NCBI RefSeq assembly: GCF_027474525.2
Contig: NZ_CP114882.2
Span: 3,038,001 to 3,102,000, forward strand
DNA from: Flavobacterium lacustre
Lineage (GTDB): Bacteria > Bacteroidota > Bacteroidia > Flavobacteriales > Flavobacteriaceae
Length of the DNA stretch: 64,000 nt
Reading direction: 5' to 3'
Under the pieces are notes generated by a model, which worked only from the letters and a program-made list of their open reading frames with translations, did no database searches and had not been told where the DNA came from. Of this stretch, positions 52,047-63,500 are shown one piece after another. Both the position numbers and the translations under genes were made by a program. Each line of letters begins with the position of its first letter. Positions within the stretch are counted from its first letter, which is position 1.

Positions 52047-55000
52047 TTAAATGGAAGGAAAAAGACTTGTTTTAGTTATTTTATCCGATGAAAATTCAAC
52101 TGAAAGTCCTTGTCCATAACTTTCTTGGAAATATTCTACACGAATTGGCAGAAGGCCTTTCTTTAATATCATTTCAGATTTTTTTTCGTTAAAACCATGT
52201 AATCCATCATTGTCAATAACCAATTGGTTGTTTATATACAGTTTACTACCGTCATCAGAAGCGATATAAAAAGTGTATTTCCCATCAGCTGGAATATTTA
52301 TATATCCATTGTAGACTAAGCCATAATTATTGCTGTCATGGTTAATTTTACTCAAATCAAAATCAGGAACATAGCCTGAATCAACAGGTGTAAGTTTGTT
52401 GAAATCTGGGATTTTATCCCAAGTTCCTTTGTATAAACTATAATTTAATCCTGTTTTCTTGTTATAAAATATTTTTGAAATAACAGAACTGCAGGCGCCA
52501 TTTTCTGCAGGACATGCAATAGCGTTTACACGTACCGGAACTGCAACTTCGAATGTTTTTGTGTAAAGTTGTGAATGACGGGTTGGCACGGAACCATCCG
52601 TTGTATAATATATTTTATCAGTTCCTTTTGTAACAAACTCTACCTTAGCTTTCGTTTCAAATTGAGACTCGCTTGAAGTATTTTTAAATTCGGGTCTTTC
52701 GGCAACACTTCCGTATTTTTTTAGCAATTCATAGTAAGGAGTATACTCTTTGTTTGTTACACTAACAGATTGAATAATCGAGAGCGCATTGTTCCAACGG
52801 TCGGCAAAACCATCAATAAGTGGTTTAATGTCCGTAAGATTATATTCTAAATTTTGACCAAATTGAGAAAGCGATACTATTCCGGAAGCATCCTGTAATC
52901 CGTCATTCCAATTATTTAACAAACGAAATGCTTCGAAATTTTTCATGTACTTAAGTTGTCCTTTTTTACCTGAAAGTAATTGTTGATCATAATCAGGGAA
53001 TTGTACCTGAACCGAAACGGTTTCATTGGTCGGAAATTCCGGTAAATAAATACGTGTTTCAAAATCGTTTCCAGCATATAACCAGCTCCCCACTTTAGCC
53101 GCAGCACTGTATGGAATATTTTGACCATTTACTGATACAGTCGTTGGAGGAAAAGAGCCCGGGAAACGAAGTTCATAACCTCTAGAAGACAACATACCCG
53201 GGAATGATCCCTCAACTGGTGCTATACTAATAGTCATTGTGTTCCCTGAAAGTTCTGAAGATATTGGAGTATATGTAAAAGTTCCTTTCTTGAAATTGTT
53301 ATTATTTCCTTCATCTTCATAAAGTTTCAAAGCTCCTTTTTTGCCAGGATAAAAAGAAAGAATTAAAGGATTGAGTGGTTTTTCATCTGTTCTTTCCGCT
53401 TTTGACTGCATTGGAATAATGGCTCCTTCTTTTACAAAAACAGGAATATCACCTAAAGTAAAAGGCATCGTAACTTTTTTGTTCCCCTTTATTATACTTC
53501 CTGTACTACATTCGTACCATTTACCTTCAGGCAACCATGTTTCGTGTGACAAAAAAACATTCCCCTTGTCGATAGGTTTAGTAATGGGATGCACAATCAT
53601 ATCCCGACCAAACATATATTGGTTGGGTATACCATATGCGTTTTCTTCCTTTGGATAATCATAATACATTGGATGAACTGTAGAAACACCTGTTTCATAG
53701 GTATTACGTGCTTCATTATATAAATATGGAACCAAAGAATATCTCAGCAAATAAGCATCTCGCATAATAAGGAAATTTTCGAGTGGATATGCCCATATAC
53801 GTCGTTCATGATGTGATGCAGAAGTTGCGTGTGTTCTAAATATTGGACTAAAAACACCCCATTGAATCCATCTAGTATACAGTTCAGGAGAACCTGCATC
53901 ACCCTGATGCCCACCAATATCATGACTCCAATAACCAAATCCTACATTGGCCGCGGTAGCGGTGAAATAAGGCTGATAATTTAAGGATTCCCAACTTACA
54001 TGAGTATCCCCGGAAAACCCGATTTGATACCTATGATTTCCTAATCCTCCCCAACGGTGAAATATAAGTGGACGCACTTTGTTTTGGCGTTCCATGTCAC
54101 TATAATGTACATAATTTAAGTAAAAAGTAGGATTAACGCCTGGAATATTAGTACTTCCCCATTGTTGCCAATCCAGCCACCAAAAATCGACACCTGCTTT
54201 TTCAATTGGGTGTAATACGAGATTCATGTAATTGGTTGCAAATTTTTTATCTGTAATATCAAAAGGCACATATTTTTTTGAAGCAGGATCTATTCCCATT
54301 GCCTTTGCCATTTCCGGATATGCTTCTTCGTAGGGTTGTATTCCTGAAGCAGGATGCAGATTCAAACAAGTTTTAAGATGTTGCTCATCTGTCCATTTTA
54401 AAAACTTTTCTGGAGAAGGAAAGAAATTTTTATTCCATGTAAAACCAGTCCATCCGGCATCTTCTCCAGCTTGATCTCTTTGTCGTTGCCCATTTTTGAA
54501 AAATTCAGGCAATGATTTCACATGCCAATCCATATCAATTACAAATACATCAAGAGGAACATCATGTGTCTTGAACTCACCAACAAGTTCACGAAATTCT
54601 GTATCAGTGTATTCTCTGTATCGCGACCACCACGCCCCGAAAGCAAATCGTGGAGGCATAGCAATTTTACCTGCAATATTAGTATAGTCTTTTAGAGCCA
54701 TTTTATAATCAGAATCATATGCAAAAAGATACATATCCTGAGGTTTATCACCAGGTCGTGCCATTACCCAAGACCATTCGGACTTATCAAAAAGTGGGCG
54801 CTCACTGTCGTCTATCAAATACCATCCATCGCGTGAAATTATACCTTGTTCCAATTCCTTTGCCGGACCATCAACTCCATCCAAAGTTCGGGTTGTACCC
54901 AAAAGGTTTCCTTTGTTTGACATCCCCGGTTTCCAGGTAGTTATCTTACCATTAACTGTAAAATCTATGCTCAAATTATTCTCGGTAAACTTGCCTGTAC

Positions 55001-55295
55001 CGGATTTATATTTAAGTTTTACCACATCTGTAGTTATTTGGAGTACACCATTAGTCTCCTTTTTAGTAAACAATGGTACTGGAAGATTTCGATTAACGAA
55101 AGTTAACGAAGCATTGTCTATAAACTTTCCATCTGCACTCCATTCCATTCGTATTACACGTGGAGAAAGTACCGTGAATCTGGCATTTCCAGACACTACA
55201 ATTGCCAATGGGTTTGCTTCAGGTTTTAATTCCTGAGCGAATAACGTTGCCGAAGCAATACAAAAAATTGCAACTAAAATTTGTTTTGTTTTCAT
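52047..55295 (-). CDS. GH31 alpha-glycosidase with C-terminal PA14 domain
   Basis: 1082 residues, signal peptide to about 20. N-terminal galactose-mutarotase-like domain, then the (beta/alpha)8 barrel with FAFGAWWSRYREYTDTEF, nucleophile Asp375 (WWLDWQQWG) and acid/base Asp430 (GDTHVSWE). A DUF5110-type sandwich follows (LKLYEDEGNNNNF). From about 865 a chitobiase/FN3-like piece (DKIYYTTDGSVPTR) and a PA14 carbohydrate-binding domain (GYINIPADGKYTFYIASDDG). Specificity, alpha-xylosidase or alpha-glucosidase, cannot be fixed. No T9SS tail, so it may stay periplasmic. Confidence 0.88.
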   Translation of the reverse strand: MKTKQILVAIFCIASATLFAQELKPEANPLAIVVSGNARFTVLSPRVIRMEWSADGKFIDNASLTFVNRNLPVPLFTKKETNGVLQITTDVVKLKYKSGTGKFTENNLSIDFTVNGKITTWKPGMSNKGNLLGTTRTLDGVDGPAKELEQGIISRDGWYLIDDSERPLFDKSEWSWVMARPGDKPQDMYLFAYDSDYKMALKDYTNIAGKIAMPPRFAFGAWWSRYREYTDTEFRELVGEFKTHDVPLDVFVIDMDWHVKSLPEFFKNGQRQRDQAGEDAGWTGFTWNKNFFPSPEKFLKWTDEQHLKTCLNLHPASGIQPYEEAYPEMAKAMGIDPASKKYVPFDITDKKFATNYMNLVLHPIEKAGVDFWWLDWQQWGSTNIPGVNPTFYLNYVHYSDMERQNKVRPLIFHRWGGLGNHRYQIGFSGDTHVSWESLNYQPYFTATAANVGFGYWSHDIGGHQGDAGSPELYTRWIQWGVFSPIFRTHATSASHHERRIWAYPLENFLIMRDAYLLRYSLVPYLYNEARNTYETGVSTVHPMYYDYPKEENAYGIPNQYMFGRDMIVHPITKPIDKGNVFLSHETWLPEGKWYECSTGSIIKGNKKVTMPFTLGDIPVFVKEGAIIPMQSKAERTDEKPLNPLILSFYPGKKGALKLYEDEGNNNNFKKGTFTYTPISSELSGNTMTISIAPVEGSFPGMLSSRGYELRFPGSFPPTTVSVNGQNIPYSAAAKVGSWLYAGNDFETRIYLPEFPTNETVSVQVQFPDYDQQLLSGKKGQLKYMKNFEAFRLLNNWNDGLQDASGIVSLSQFGQNLEYNLTDIKPLIDGFADRWNNALSIIQSVSVTNKEYTPYYELLKKYGSVAERPEFKNTSSESQFETKAKVEFVTKGTDKIYYTTDGSVPTRHSQLYTKTFEVAVPVRVNAIACPAENGACSSVISKIFYNKKTGLNYSLYKGTWDKIPDFNKLTPVDSGYVPDFDLSKINHDSNNYGLVYNGYINIPADGKYTFYIASDDGSKLYINNQLVIDNDGLHGFNEKKSEMILKKGLLPIRVEYFQESYGQGLSVEFSSDKITKTSLFPSI

Positions 55296-55406
55296 ATTCT
55301 ATTTTAAAATCAATTTTAAATAAATACTTTAAATAAACTCATCAAAAGCTTTGATTATTTATAATTTGAAAAATTTTATTTGAAGTATATACTTTTTATT
55401 TTGGGT

Positions 55407-57953
55407 TTATTTTTTAATAAATTTCTTAATATATTTAGCACCATTAATTTGAATTTGCAGCAAATACATCCCTTGTTTCAAATTCCCTACATACAAATCG
55501 TTGTAATACTTTTTTGGATTAACCAATAGTCTGCCTTGAATATCATATATTTTTATATCTGCTGATGATAAATCAACATCGGATATAATATGCAATAGCT
55601 GATCAACAGGATTTATCATAATGATATTAGGACTTATCTGTGGATTCTGAATACCTAAAGTACTTTCATAAAATTGTGACATCGGTATTACTTCTCTGCC
55701 TTGCAAAAAATTTGACCATTCCAGTTTGCAACTAGCAGCACTGCTGTTTTCAAAATATTCTAATTTGATATCATATTTCTGTCCGGCCACAAGAGAAATT
55801 TTTCCTCTGTATTCTCCTGTATCATCAATCCATCCATCAACAATCAGTTTGTCATTAACCCATAACCTTCTTCCATTATTACTAGTCACATAAAAAGTAT
55901 ATTCACCACTATATTTTGGTTGTATTTGACCTCTCCAACGCACTGTGAATTGATCTGAATTTACACTAGAGTTTGGAGCAGTAAATGCCCAGTCAAAATT
56001 AATAGTAGCATCTACTCTGTTGAATACCGATGTTTCAAAATTCATTCCGTTGAAATAGTTTCCTGACAGACCAGTTCCACTCCCAATTATTGGATTCACA
56101 TCCGGCATTAAATCAAGCTTCCAGCGTTGGGCATCATTTCCATTGTCTGTCCATTGTTGAATATTTGTCCCCGGTTCCGAAAGATTATTGCTTACATCAA
56201 GACATTTATTAGTCCCCTTATGGGTTAACTTATAATAACCGTCAGGCATCAAATCCAGTTTCCAGCGTTGGGCATCATTATCAGTATCATTCCATTGATG
56301 AACATTGGCACCATCATTAGCGCTGTTATTATCAACATCCAAAACTTGATTGGTTCCCTTATGCTTCAGCTGATAAAATCCATCACTTTCTAAAGTAATA
56401 TACCAGCGTTGTGCATCAACATTTCCGCTATCAGTCCATTGATGAACATTGGCTCCCGGTGAAGTACTGTCTCTGTCTACACTTATAACCTGATTCGTTC
56501 CTTTGTGGGTTAATTTGTATAGTCCTCCCGAAACAATTGGAGCTTGAATTAATTCCAATTTCCAACGCTGTCCATCGTTACCGTTGTCTGTATATTGTAT
56601 TATATTGGTAAGAGGAGCATTACTGTTTTGATCTGCTGCTAAACATTGGTCGGTTCCTTTATGTGTTATCTTAAAATAACCATCTGTCATCGCTTCTAAT
56701 TTCCAATGTTGACCATCATTACCCGTATCAGCTCCTTGTTGAACATTGGCTTCAGGCTGACTACTGCCATTATTAACTTCTAAACATTGATTGGTACCTT
56801 TATTAGTCAATTTATAAAAACCGTCTGATTCAAGAGTAACAACCCAACGCTGAGAATCGCTGCCGTTATCTGTATTTTGATGCACATTAGCACCTAGCTC
56901 ACTGCTATTATCTTCTACTTCTAAACACTGATTGGTGTCTTTGTGTGTCAATTTATAAGTTCCGCCTGAAACAATTGGAGCTACCGGTAAGGATGTACAT
57001 GAATTGTCGGGTGTTCTTGGTTTTACCCCATAATTAGTCATATTTATAGGTTCGATTAAACCAGCCGCATTAAAATACATATGATCAATGGCAATTTTTC
57101 TATCTCCGCTTGAAGCATTTTCATAACGATGATATACAATATAATACTCATCACAATCTCCCATCTTTATAACGGAATGATGTCCTGGTCCTTTATCCTC
57201 ACTATTCGAGCTAAGAATAACACCTTGATAGGTCCAGGGTCCTATAGGAGAATTAGAAGTAGAATACCGAACATTATAAGAATCATTTCCCCAATATCCA
57301 TTAGAATACATCATATAGTAAATCCCATTTCTCTTTACCATAAAAGGTCCTTCGGTATAATTTGGAGGAGTTATATCAGTAGGTTCAGAAACTGAAACCA
57401 TATCGGCACCTAATGTACGTACCGACAATTTGCTTTGGCCTGACCCCCCATAATAAATATAATTTTTACCGTCATCATCCGTAAATACCATGGCATCAAT
57501 AATATCAGTCATTTTGGGGTCTGTTGCGATAAGCGGCGTATCATTTGTATCTTTAAAAGGGCCAATGGGTGTATTACCTATTGCCACGCCTATTTTAGCT
57601 TCAGCTGTGTAATAGAAATAATATTTGCTATTGCGAAAAACAACTGCCGGTGCCCAACCATTATTTTGTGCCCAAGGACTATCTGGATAAAGATCCATAA
57701 TAACACCTTCGTCTTTCCAATTGGTTAAGTCAATTGAAGAATACGCATGAAACTGTGTACCGTAAGTGGCTGTAGTATAGATGTAATACTTATTTTCAAA
57801 ATAATGAATTTCGGGATCTGCCCCTGAAAATAAAGGATTTCCACTCAACTGTGCCTGCATGGGAGCAGCCAAGCTTATAAACATTAAAAATACCGTAAGA
57901 CGAAATCTCAATTTATCAATGAGATTATTCCTATTTATTTTAATTCGTATCAT
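55407..57953 (-). CDS. GH43 enzyme with two RICIN trefoils, PA14 and T9SS tail
   Basis: 848 residues. Signal peptide to about 34 (AAPMQAQ). GH43 five-bladed propeller at about 36-315 with base Asp46 (GADPEIHYF) and acid Glu201 (NYTEGPFMV): arabinofuranosidase/xylosidase class. Six QxW-type units of about 46 residues (YKLTHKGTNQ..., DAQRW) at about 333-625 make two beta-trefoils. Then a PA14 domain (YSGEYTFYVTSNNGRRLWVN) and a C-terminal sorting domain ending YIKKFIKK, for type IX secretion. A tandem paralog lies upstream at 58024. Confidence 0.88.
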   Translation of the reverse strand: MIRIKINRNNLIDKLRFRLTVFLMFISLAAPMQAQLSGNPLFSGADPEIHYFENKYYIYTTATYGTQFHAYSSIDLTNWKDEGVIMDLYPDSPWAQNNGWAPAVVFRNSKYYFYYTAEAKIGVAIGNTPIGPFKDTNDTPLIATDPKMTDIIDAMVFTDDDGKNYIYYGGSGQSKLSVRTLGADMVSVSEPTDITPPNYTEGPFMVKRNGIYYMMYSNGYWGNDSYNVRYSTSNSPIGPWTYQGVILSSNSEDKGPGHHSVIKMGDCDEYYIVYHRYENASSGDRKIAIDHMYFNAAGLIEPINMTNYGVKPRTPDNSCTSLPVAPIVSGGTYKLTHKDTNQCLEVEDNSSELGANVHQNTDNGSDSQRWVVTLESDGFYKLTNKGTNQCLEVNNGSSQPEANVQQGADTGNDGQHWKLEAMTDGYFKITHKGTDQCLAADQNSNAPLTNIIQYTDNGNDGQRWKLELIQAPIVSGGLYKLTHKGTNQVISVDRDSTSPGANVHQWTDSGNVDAQRWYITLESDGFYQLKHKGTNQVLDVDNNSANDGANVHQWNDTDNDAQRWKLDLMPDGYYKLTHKGTNKCLDVSNNLSEPGTNIQQWTDNGNDAQRWKLDLMPDVNPIIGSGTGLSGNYFNGMNFETSVFNRVDATINFDWAFTAPNSSVNSDQFTVRWRGQIQPKYSGEYTFYVTSNNGRRLWVNDKLIVDGWIDDTGEYRGKISLVAGQKYDIKLEYFENSSAASCKLEWSNFLQGREVIPMSQFYESTLGIQNPQISPNIIMINPVDQLLHIISDVDLSSADIKIYDIQGRLLVNPKKYYNDLYVGNLKQGMYLLQIQINGAKYIKKFIKK

Positions 57954-58023
57954 AATTTATTTTTTTGTAAGATATTTTTATGAATTAATTCTTCGTTTTG
58001 AAAAACAAGAATAGTGTTTGCTA

Positions 58024-60156
58024 TTATTTTTTAATAAATCGTTTTGTAATTTTAGTACCATCTTTCTCAAAAACAGCAAAATAATTTCCCGTTGTTAAAC
58101 CCGAAACATCTAAACTATTATCCTTAATTTTTTGCTCTAAAACCAAACTTCCGATTGGAGAAAAAACCTGAACCTGAATTCCCTTCATTTCAGTAGTAAA
58201 GAAAAGTGTATTTTGCACCGGATTTGGATATACATTTATATCCATTCCCTCAATTTCGTTATCTGCTTTTAATAAGGAATTAGCAAATTTGGCAGTACTT
58301 GTGGTAGGTTTTATTAAATCCAGTTTCCAGCGTTGGGCATCGTTACCATTATCTGTATATTGGTGTACATTTGTTCCCGGTTCAGCCAGATTATTTACAA
58401 CATCCAGACATAAATTGGTGTTTTTATGGGTGAGTTTAAAATAGCCATCACTCATCAGTTCTATTTTCCAACGCTGTGCATTAGTGCCTAGGTCTGTCCA
58501 TTGCTGCACATTGGCTCCAGCCTGACTGCTATTGTTATCGACATCCAAAACTTGATTGGTCCCTCTGTGGGTTAATTTATAAAAACCATCTGATTCCTTA
58601 GTAATAACCCAGCGTTGAGCATCAGTTTCATTAGGATTATGTTGCTGCACATTTGCACCTTGCTGAGTACCTCCTCCACTCACATCTAGTCTTTGGTTAG
58701 TCCCTTTATGAGTCAGTCTGTAAACACCTCCGGAAACAATTGGAACTTCAATCAAATCCAGTTTCCATCGCTGCGCATCATTATTAGCATTAAGATTATC
58801 TGCCCATTGCTGCACATTGGCTCCCGATTGATTGCTATTATTATCAACATCCAAACATTGATTGGTCCCTTTATGAGTCAATTTACAATAGCCATCAGAC
58901 ATCATCTCAATTTTCCAACGTTGTGCATCAGTAGCAAGATCTGTCCATTGTTGCACATTGGCACCAGCTTGACTACTATTGTTATTAACGTCCAAAACTT
59001 GGGCTGTTCCTTTATGAGTTAGTTTATAAAATCCATCAGCCTCAAGTGTAACAATCCAGCGTTGTGCATCGTTACCATTGTCCGTACTTTGCTGGACATT
59101 TGTTCCCGACTGGCTTCCGTTATTATAAACATCCAGACATTGATTGGTCCCTTTATGCGTTAACTTATAAATACCTCCTGAAACTATACTTTGGGTAGGA
59201 CAAGATTGATCTGGTACTCTGGGCGTAACACCATAATTAGTCATATTAACAGGTTCAATCAAATCAGAGGAATTGAAATACATTCTATCTATAGCAATTT
59301 TCCTGTCGCCTGACGTACCATTTTCATACCTATGGTAAACTATGTAATATTCATCACAGTTCCCTATTTTTAATACTCCATGATGTCCAGGACCTTTATC
59401 TTCTATGTTAGAACTTAATATTTTACCTCTATATGTCCAAGGTCCCATAGGAGAATTAGAAGTAGAATATTGTACATTGTAAGTATCATTAAACCATGAT
59501 CCGTTAGAATACATCATGTAATAAATCCCTTTGCGCTTTACCATATAAGGCGCTTCAGTATAATTTTGAGGTGTTATATCCGTGGGACCGGTAGCCAAGG
59601 AAATCATATTGGAGTTTAATTTACGCACCACCATTCTGCTTTTGCCTGATCCCCCATAATAAATATAGGCTTGTCCATCATCGTCGATAAAAACATTAGC
59701 ATCAATAATATCATCAGTGTAAGGATCTGTTCCGATAAGCGGTGCTCCTATATCCGTAAAAGGACCAATTGGCGTATTACCCACGGCCACTCCTATTTTA
59801 GTTTCGGCAGTGTAATAGAAATAATATTTATTATTACGAAAAACAACTGCTGGTGCCCAGCCATTATTTTGTGACCACGGACTATCCGGATAAAGATCGA
59901 AAATAAGACCTTCGTCATACCAATTGGTTAAATCATTTGAGGAATAAGCATGAAACTGGGTGCCGTAAATAGCTGTAGTATAGATATAATATTTATTATT
60001 AAAGTAATGAATCTCAGGATCAGCCCCAGTAAACAAAGGATTTCCACTCAACTGTGCCTGCATGGGAGCTGCCAAACCTATAAACATTAAAAATACTGCA
60101 AAATGCAATCTCAATTTATCAATGAGACTATACCTATTTATTTTAATTTGTATCAT
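58024..60156 (-). CDS. GH43 enzyme with two RICIN trefoils and T9SS tail
   Basis: 710 residues. Nearly the same first ~310 residues as the neighbour at 55407 (ADPEIHYFNNKYYIYTTAIY, NYTEAPYMV), but note acid position: TEAPY keeps Glu where the paralog has TEGPF. Six RICIN units follow (YKLTHKGTNQCLDV, DAQRW), without the PA14 domain. The C-terminal tail ending ITKRFIKK is a T9SS sorting domain. Upstream regions of the two paralogs are also alike, so this is a tandem duplication. Predicted secreted arabinose/xylose-releasing enzyme. Confidence 0.88.
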   Translation of the reverse strand: MIQIKINRYSLIDKLRLHFAVFLMFIGLAAPMQAQLSGNPLFTGADPEIHYFNNKYYIYTTAIYGTQFHAYSSNDLTNWYDEGLIFDLYPDSPWSQNNGWAPAVVFRNNKYYFYYTAETKIGVAVGNTPIGPFTDIGAPLIGTDPYTDDIIDANVFIDDDGQAYIYYGGSGKSRMVVRKLNSNMISLATGPTDITPQNYTEAPYMVKRKGIYYMMYSNGSWFNDTYNVQYSTSNSPMGPWTYRGKILSSNIEDKGPGHHGVLKIGNCDEYYIVYHRYENGTSGDRKIAIDRMYFNSSDLIEPVNMTNYGVTPRVPDQSCPTQSIVSGGIYKLTHKGTNQCLDVYNNGSQSGTNVQQSTDNGNDAQRWIVTLEADGFYKLTHKGTAQVLDVNNNSSQAGANVQQWTDLATDAQRWKIEMMSDGYCKLTHKGTNQCLDVDNNSNQSGANVQQWADNLNANNDAQRWKLDLIEVPIVSGGVYRLTHKGTNQRLDVSGGGTQQGANVQQHNPNETDAQRWVITKESDGFYKLTHRGTNQVLDVDNNSSQAGANVQQWTDLGTNAQRWKIELMSDGYFKLTHKNTNLCLDVVNNLAEPGTNVHQYTDNGNDAQRWKLDLIKPTTSTAKFANSLLKADNEIEGMDINVYPNPVQNTLFFTTEMKGIQVQVFSPIGSLVLEQKIKDNSLDVSGLTTGNYFAVFEKDGTKITKRFIKK

Positions 60157-60224
60157 AATTTATTTTTTTATAAGATATTTTTATGAATTAATTCTTAATT
60201 AAAAAAAGGAAAATTGTGTTTGAT

Positions 60225-60428
60225 TTATTTTTTAATAAACCGTTTTGTAATTTTAGTACCATCTTTCTCAAAAACAGCAAAATAATTTCCCGGTTAAATC
60301 TGCAAGGGTCCTCAGTAATTCTTGCGGACTATTTCTTTCGATAACAATCACTCTGAATCCATCGGTGTGACTGATAAAGAAGGGTTCAACAAGGAAACCA
60401 ACACGAGTAATTTAAATCCTTTTTTCAT
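60225..60428 (-). pseudogene. Remnant of a T9SS-secreted protein, middle deleted
   Basis: Minus strand: an ATG at 60428 opens a signal peptide (MKKGFKLLVLVSLLNPSLSV) that stops after 26 codons. 70 bp on, an open piece encodes GNYFAVFEKDGTKITKRFIKK, identical to the last 21 residues of the GH43 at 58024, stopping at 60225. Only the beginning and the end of a secreted protein survive. Confidence 0.6.
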
Positions 60429-60455
60429 ATTCAGATAATATTAAATTTTGGAAAT

Positions 60456-60514
60456 ATGATATCGCCATGATTATCTTTATTAGCTTTTACACTTGGAAAC
60501 CATGGCGATTTCAT
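60456..60514 (-). terminator. Terminator of the GH31-CBM gene
   Basis: Stem of 14 positions with one mismatch (60456-60469 and 60501-60514, core ATCGCCATG), directly behind the stop at 60517 on the minus strand. Confidence 0.6.
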
Positions 60515-60516
60515 AA

Positions 60517-63500
60517 TTATTTTTTTATGATTTTTATTGAATTCTCTTTTCCATCTTTATTTGTAACGACAAAATAGATTCCTGAACTTAATTTAGAAAC
60601 ATTAACACTGTTATTTGCATCCACTTTTTGCTGTGCAACCAGGCTACCCATAACAGAAAAAATTCGAACATTAATTCCTTTCATTTCTTTGTTAAAGAAA
60701 AACGAATTGATTACTGGATTTGGGTATACTTGTAAACCTTTTTGATAAATAGGATCTGGCATTCCAAGCGATGTTTTTTCAAAAGAGATGACCTTGTTAT
60801 CTAAAACCGGCGTTTCATTCAAGTGAACATATACAATTCCATTCGCAATCCACCAGCCTTCTCCAGAATTCGGAGCTATAACATTCAGTGCGATATCGTT
60901 CAAGAGAACCTTCGTTGGAATTACTGCATTGTACAATACAATATCATAAGCGCGTTTTTGAGGCGCACCATTATAAGTACCTTGCTGTGTTGGTATAGTC
61001 AGTTTTTGTTGTGCGTCATCATAGGTTAATCTAGTTAGCGCATAATTACCTGCTTGATAGTTGCGATTATCCCCTTCATCTTCATATAAAGAAAAATCAC
61101 CATCAGCTCCAGCATATACTTTTAAAGTAAGTAAATCGTCCAGCTTTTGACCAATAAAATCAGTATAGGGTTTTAGCGGTATAATTCCTCCAGCTTTGAT
61201 GTAAGCAGGCATTGCACTATAATTGACAGTTACTGTTTTTGTGGCAGGTCCTGTTACAACTTCATTTGTAAAGTAATTAGTCCATTTACCATTAGGGAAC
61301 CAAACACTCGTAGAAGCCGTTTCTCCACCTGTTACAATTGGCGAAACTAATATGTTTTCTCCATAAAAATATTGCTTATCAAACGAGTATGCCTCTGGCG
61401 ATTCTGGATGATAAAAATACATCCCTCTCACAATTGGTAAACCACCCGTCGAAGATTCATGAGCCAAAGAATAAGTATAAGGCACTAAAGCGTGACGCAA
61501 TCTAATAAAATCTTTTGCTTGGTTTATTACATTAGGATATTGCCAAGGCAAACGATTACTATCTGTATTTTCATCAGCGTGCAAACGAAATATCGGCTGA
61601 AAAGTTCCAAACTGAAGCCAACGTATGTATTTATCGTCACTCAACGTTCTTCCTTTAAAACTACCCATATCATGTGACACATAAGGTATTCCAAGGTTTC
61701 CTTCTCGAATAGTAAACTTTGCTGCAAATTTCAGTAAGTTCCATTCATCAAATGTATCCCCTGTAAAGTGGAGTGTATAACGGTGGTCTGACCAAGCCAT
61801 ATCTGGCACTCCGTTATTTCCATATCCATTATAACCACCTCCAATACGCGAAAATGCAAAACCACGCATGTTTCGGTCCTCCATATTTTTCACATATAAA
61901 TGACTAAGCCATGCTTCTACCGGTAGTCCTTTTACTTCCGTATTCACTGTTTGATCTACCCAATCCAACCACCAAAAACGAATTCCCTGATTATTAAATT
62001 GCGTATGCAGATCAAAATAAGCTTTCGCATGACTTTTTTTGCTGTAATCAAAAGATAATCTATCACCAACTCTCCCTAAAAGGCCTCCTCCTGCGGTAGC
62101 ATCTGCTGCTGCGAACTTTGGATCATTACTAAGAATAGAAGGGTGTATATTAAGAGCAATCGCTAGACCTTCGCCTTTACCCCAATTAATAAAACTTTGA
62201 GGGTCTGGGAACAGGTTGTTATCCCAACTCCAACCATTCCATTTGTCTGGAGACTTCCAATCAGTATCAACAACTAAAACATCCAAGGGAACTTTCTCCG
62301 ATCTAAATCTTGGTAATAAAGTATTTTTATAAAAATCACTTGTATAAGGTGCGTATTTTGAATACCAAACTCCAAAAGCCCATTTAGGCAGCAAAGGCGG
62401 ATTTCCTGTAATTTTATAAAAATCTTTTAATGCCGCTTGATAATCTGTTCCGTATCCGAAGAAGTAACCGTCTTGATATCCGCCAGAATGTGATGGTCTG
62501 GAAGATACCCAGCCGTCAGCTTCTGTTAATGCCGTTTTACTATCGTCAATCAAATGCCAACCATCTTTACTCATAAGGCCATCCCACAAAGGTGTTTCCC
62601 CAGATTTTAGATCAAGCGAACGTATCCCGCCTCCTAGGTTTGTTTTTTGGAATTTACCAATAGTATTTGGCAGCGGCTGCCCAACAGGACTAACTCCAAG
62701 CCAATCGATATTTACTTTTCCGGAATCTCCATTGTCGTATGAAATTTTAATAATATGAGGCCCAGCACTTAGTGAAACATTTTGTTGAAAAACATTCCAG
62801 GTGTCCCAATTATCAGTAGGAGGCAGTGCTATTTGGCTTTTTACTCCATCAATGTACAAACTCATAGTACGTGTTGTAAGTTGGCCATCTCCTCCAGTAC
62901 CGTTAGCATATTGCATGGAAATTGTATAATCCCCATTAGCTAATGGTTGATCAAAGCGCCAAGTAATAGCAGGCCCTGAATTTTCAAAGCCGGAAGCAAA
63001 ACCTGTCCCAGTATAGGCTGGGTGGTTAGTATCGACACTAGCCCCTCCTTCCAATATTGCGCTTTCGGCTTCATTCACAGTGTTTACAGTTGGCACCGGA
63101 CTCAGTGCCAAGTAATCAATATTTACATTGTAAGTATCACCCGCATCACAGACAACTTTAATGCTATGAGATCCTGTTGACAATGAAATCTTTTTTCGAA
63201 AAATACCCCATGTATCCCAATTTGCAGTTGGACTCAGTGTTATTTGAGTTTTAACACCATCAATATACAAACTAACTGTTCTGTCATTTCCCATTCCATT
63301 GCAATACTTTAATATAAAATTATAATCGCCACCAGAAATGTTCTCATTCAAATCCCATTGTAATCCTGGTCCAACCTTAATATACCCTGCAACAAAACCT
63401 GAACCTGAATAACCAGAATGGTCAGCGGCTAAGCTAGCTCCTCCGAATAGCGCTAGGTTTTCTGCTTCGCTTTTATATTCAGCAGTGCCACCAAACCAAG

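Noticed and set aside
55900..59200. Opposite-strand ORFs in the RICIN-coding regions
   Set aside because: They are shadows created by the repeated codons of the GH43 genes and lack starts or leaders.
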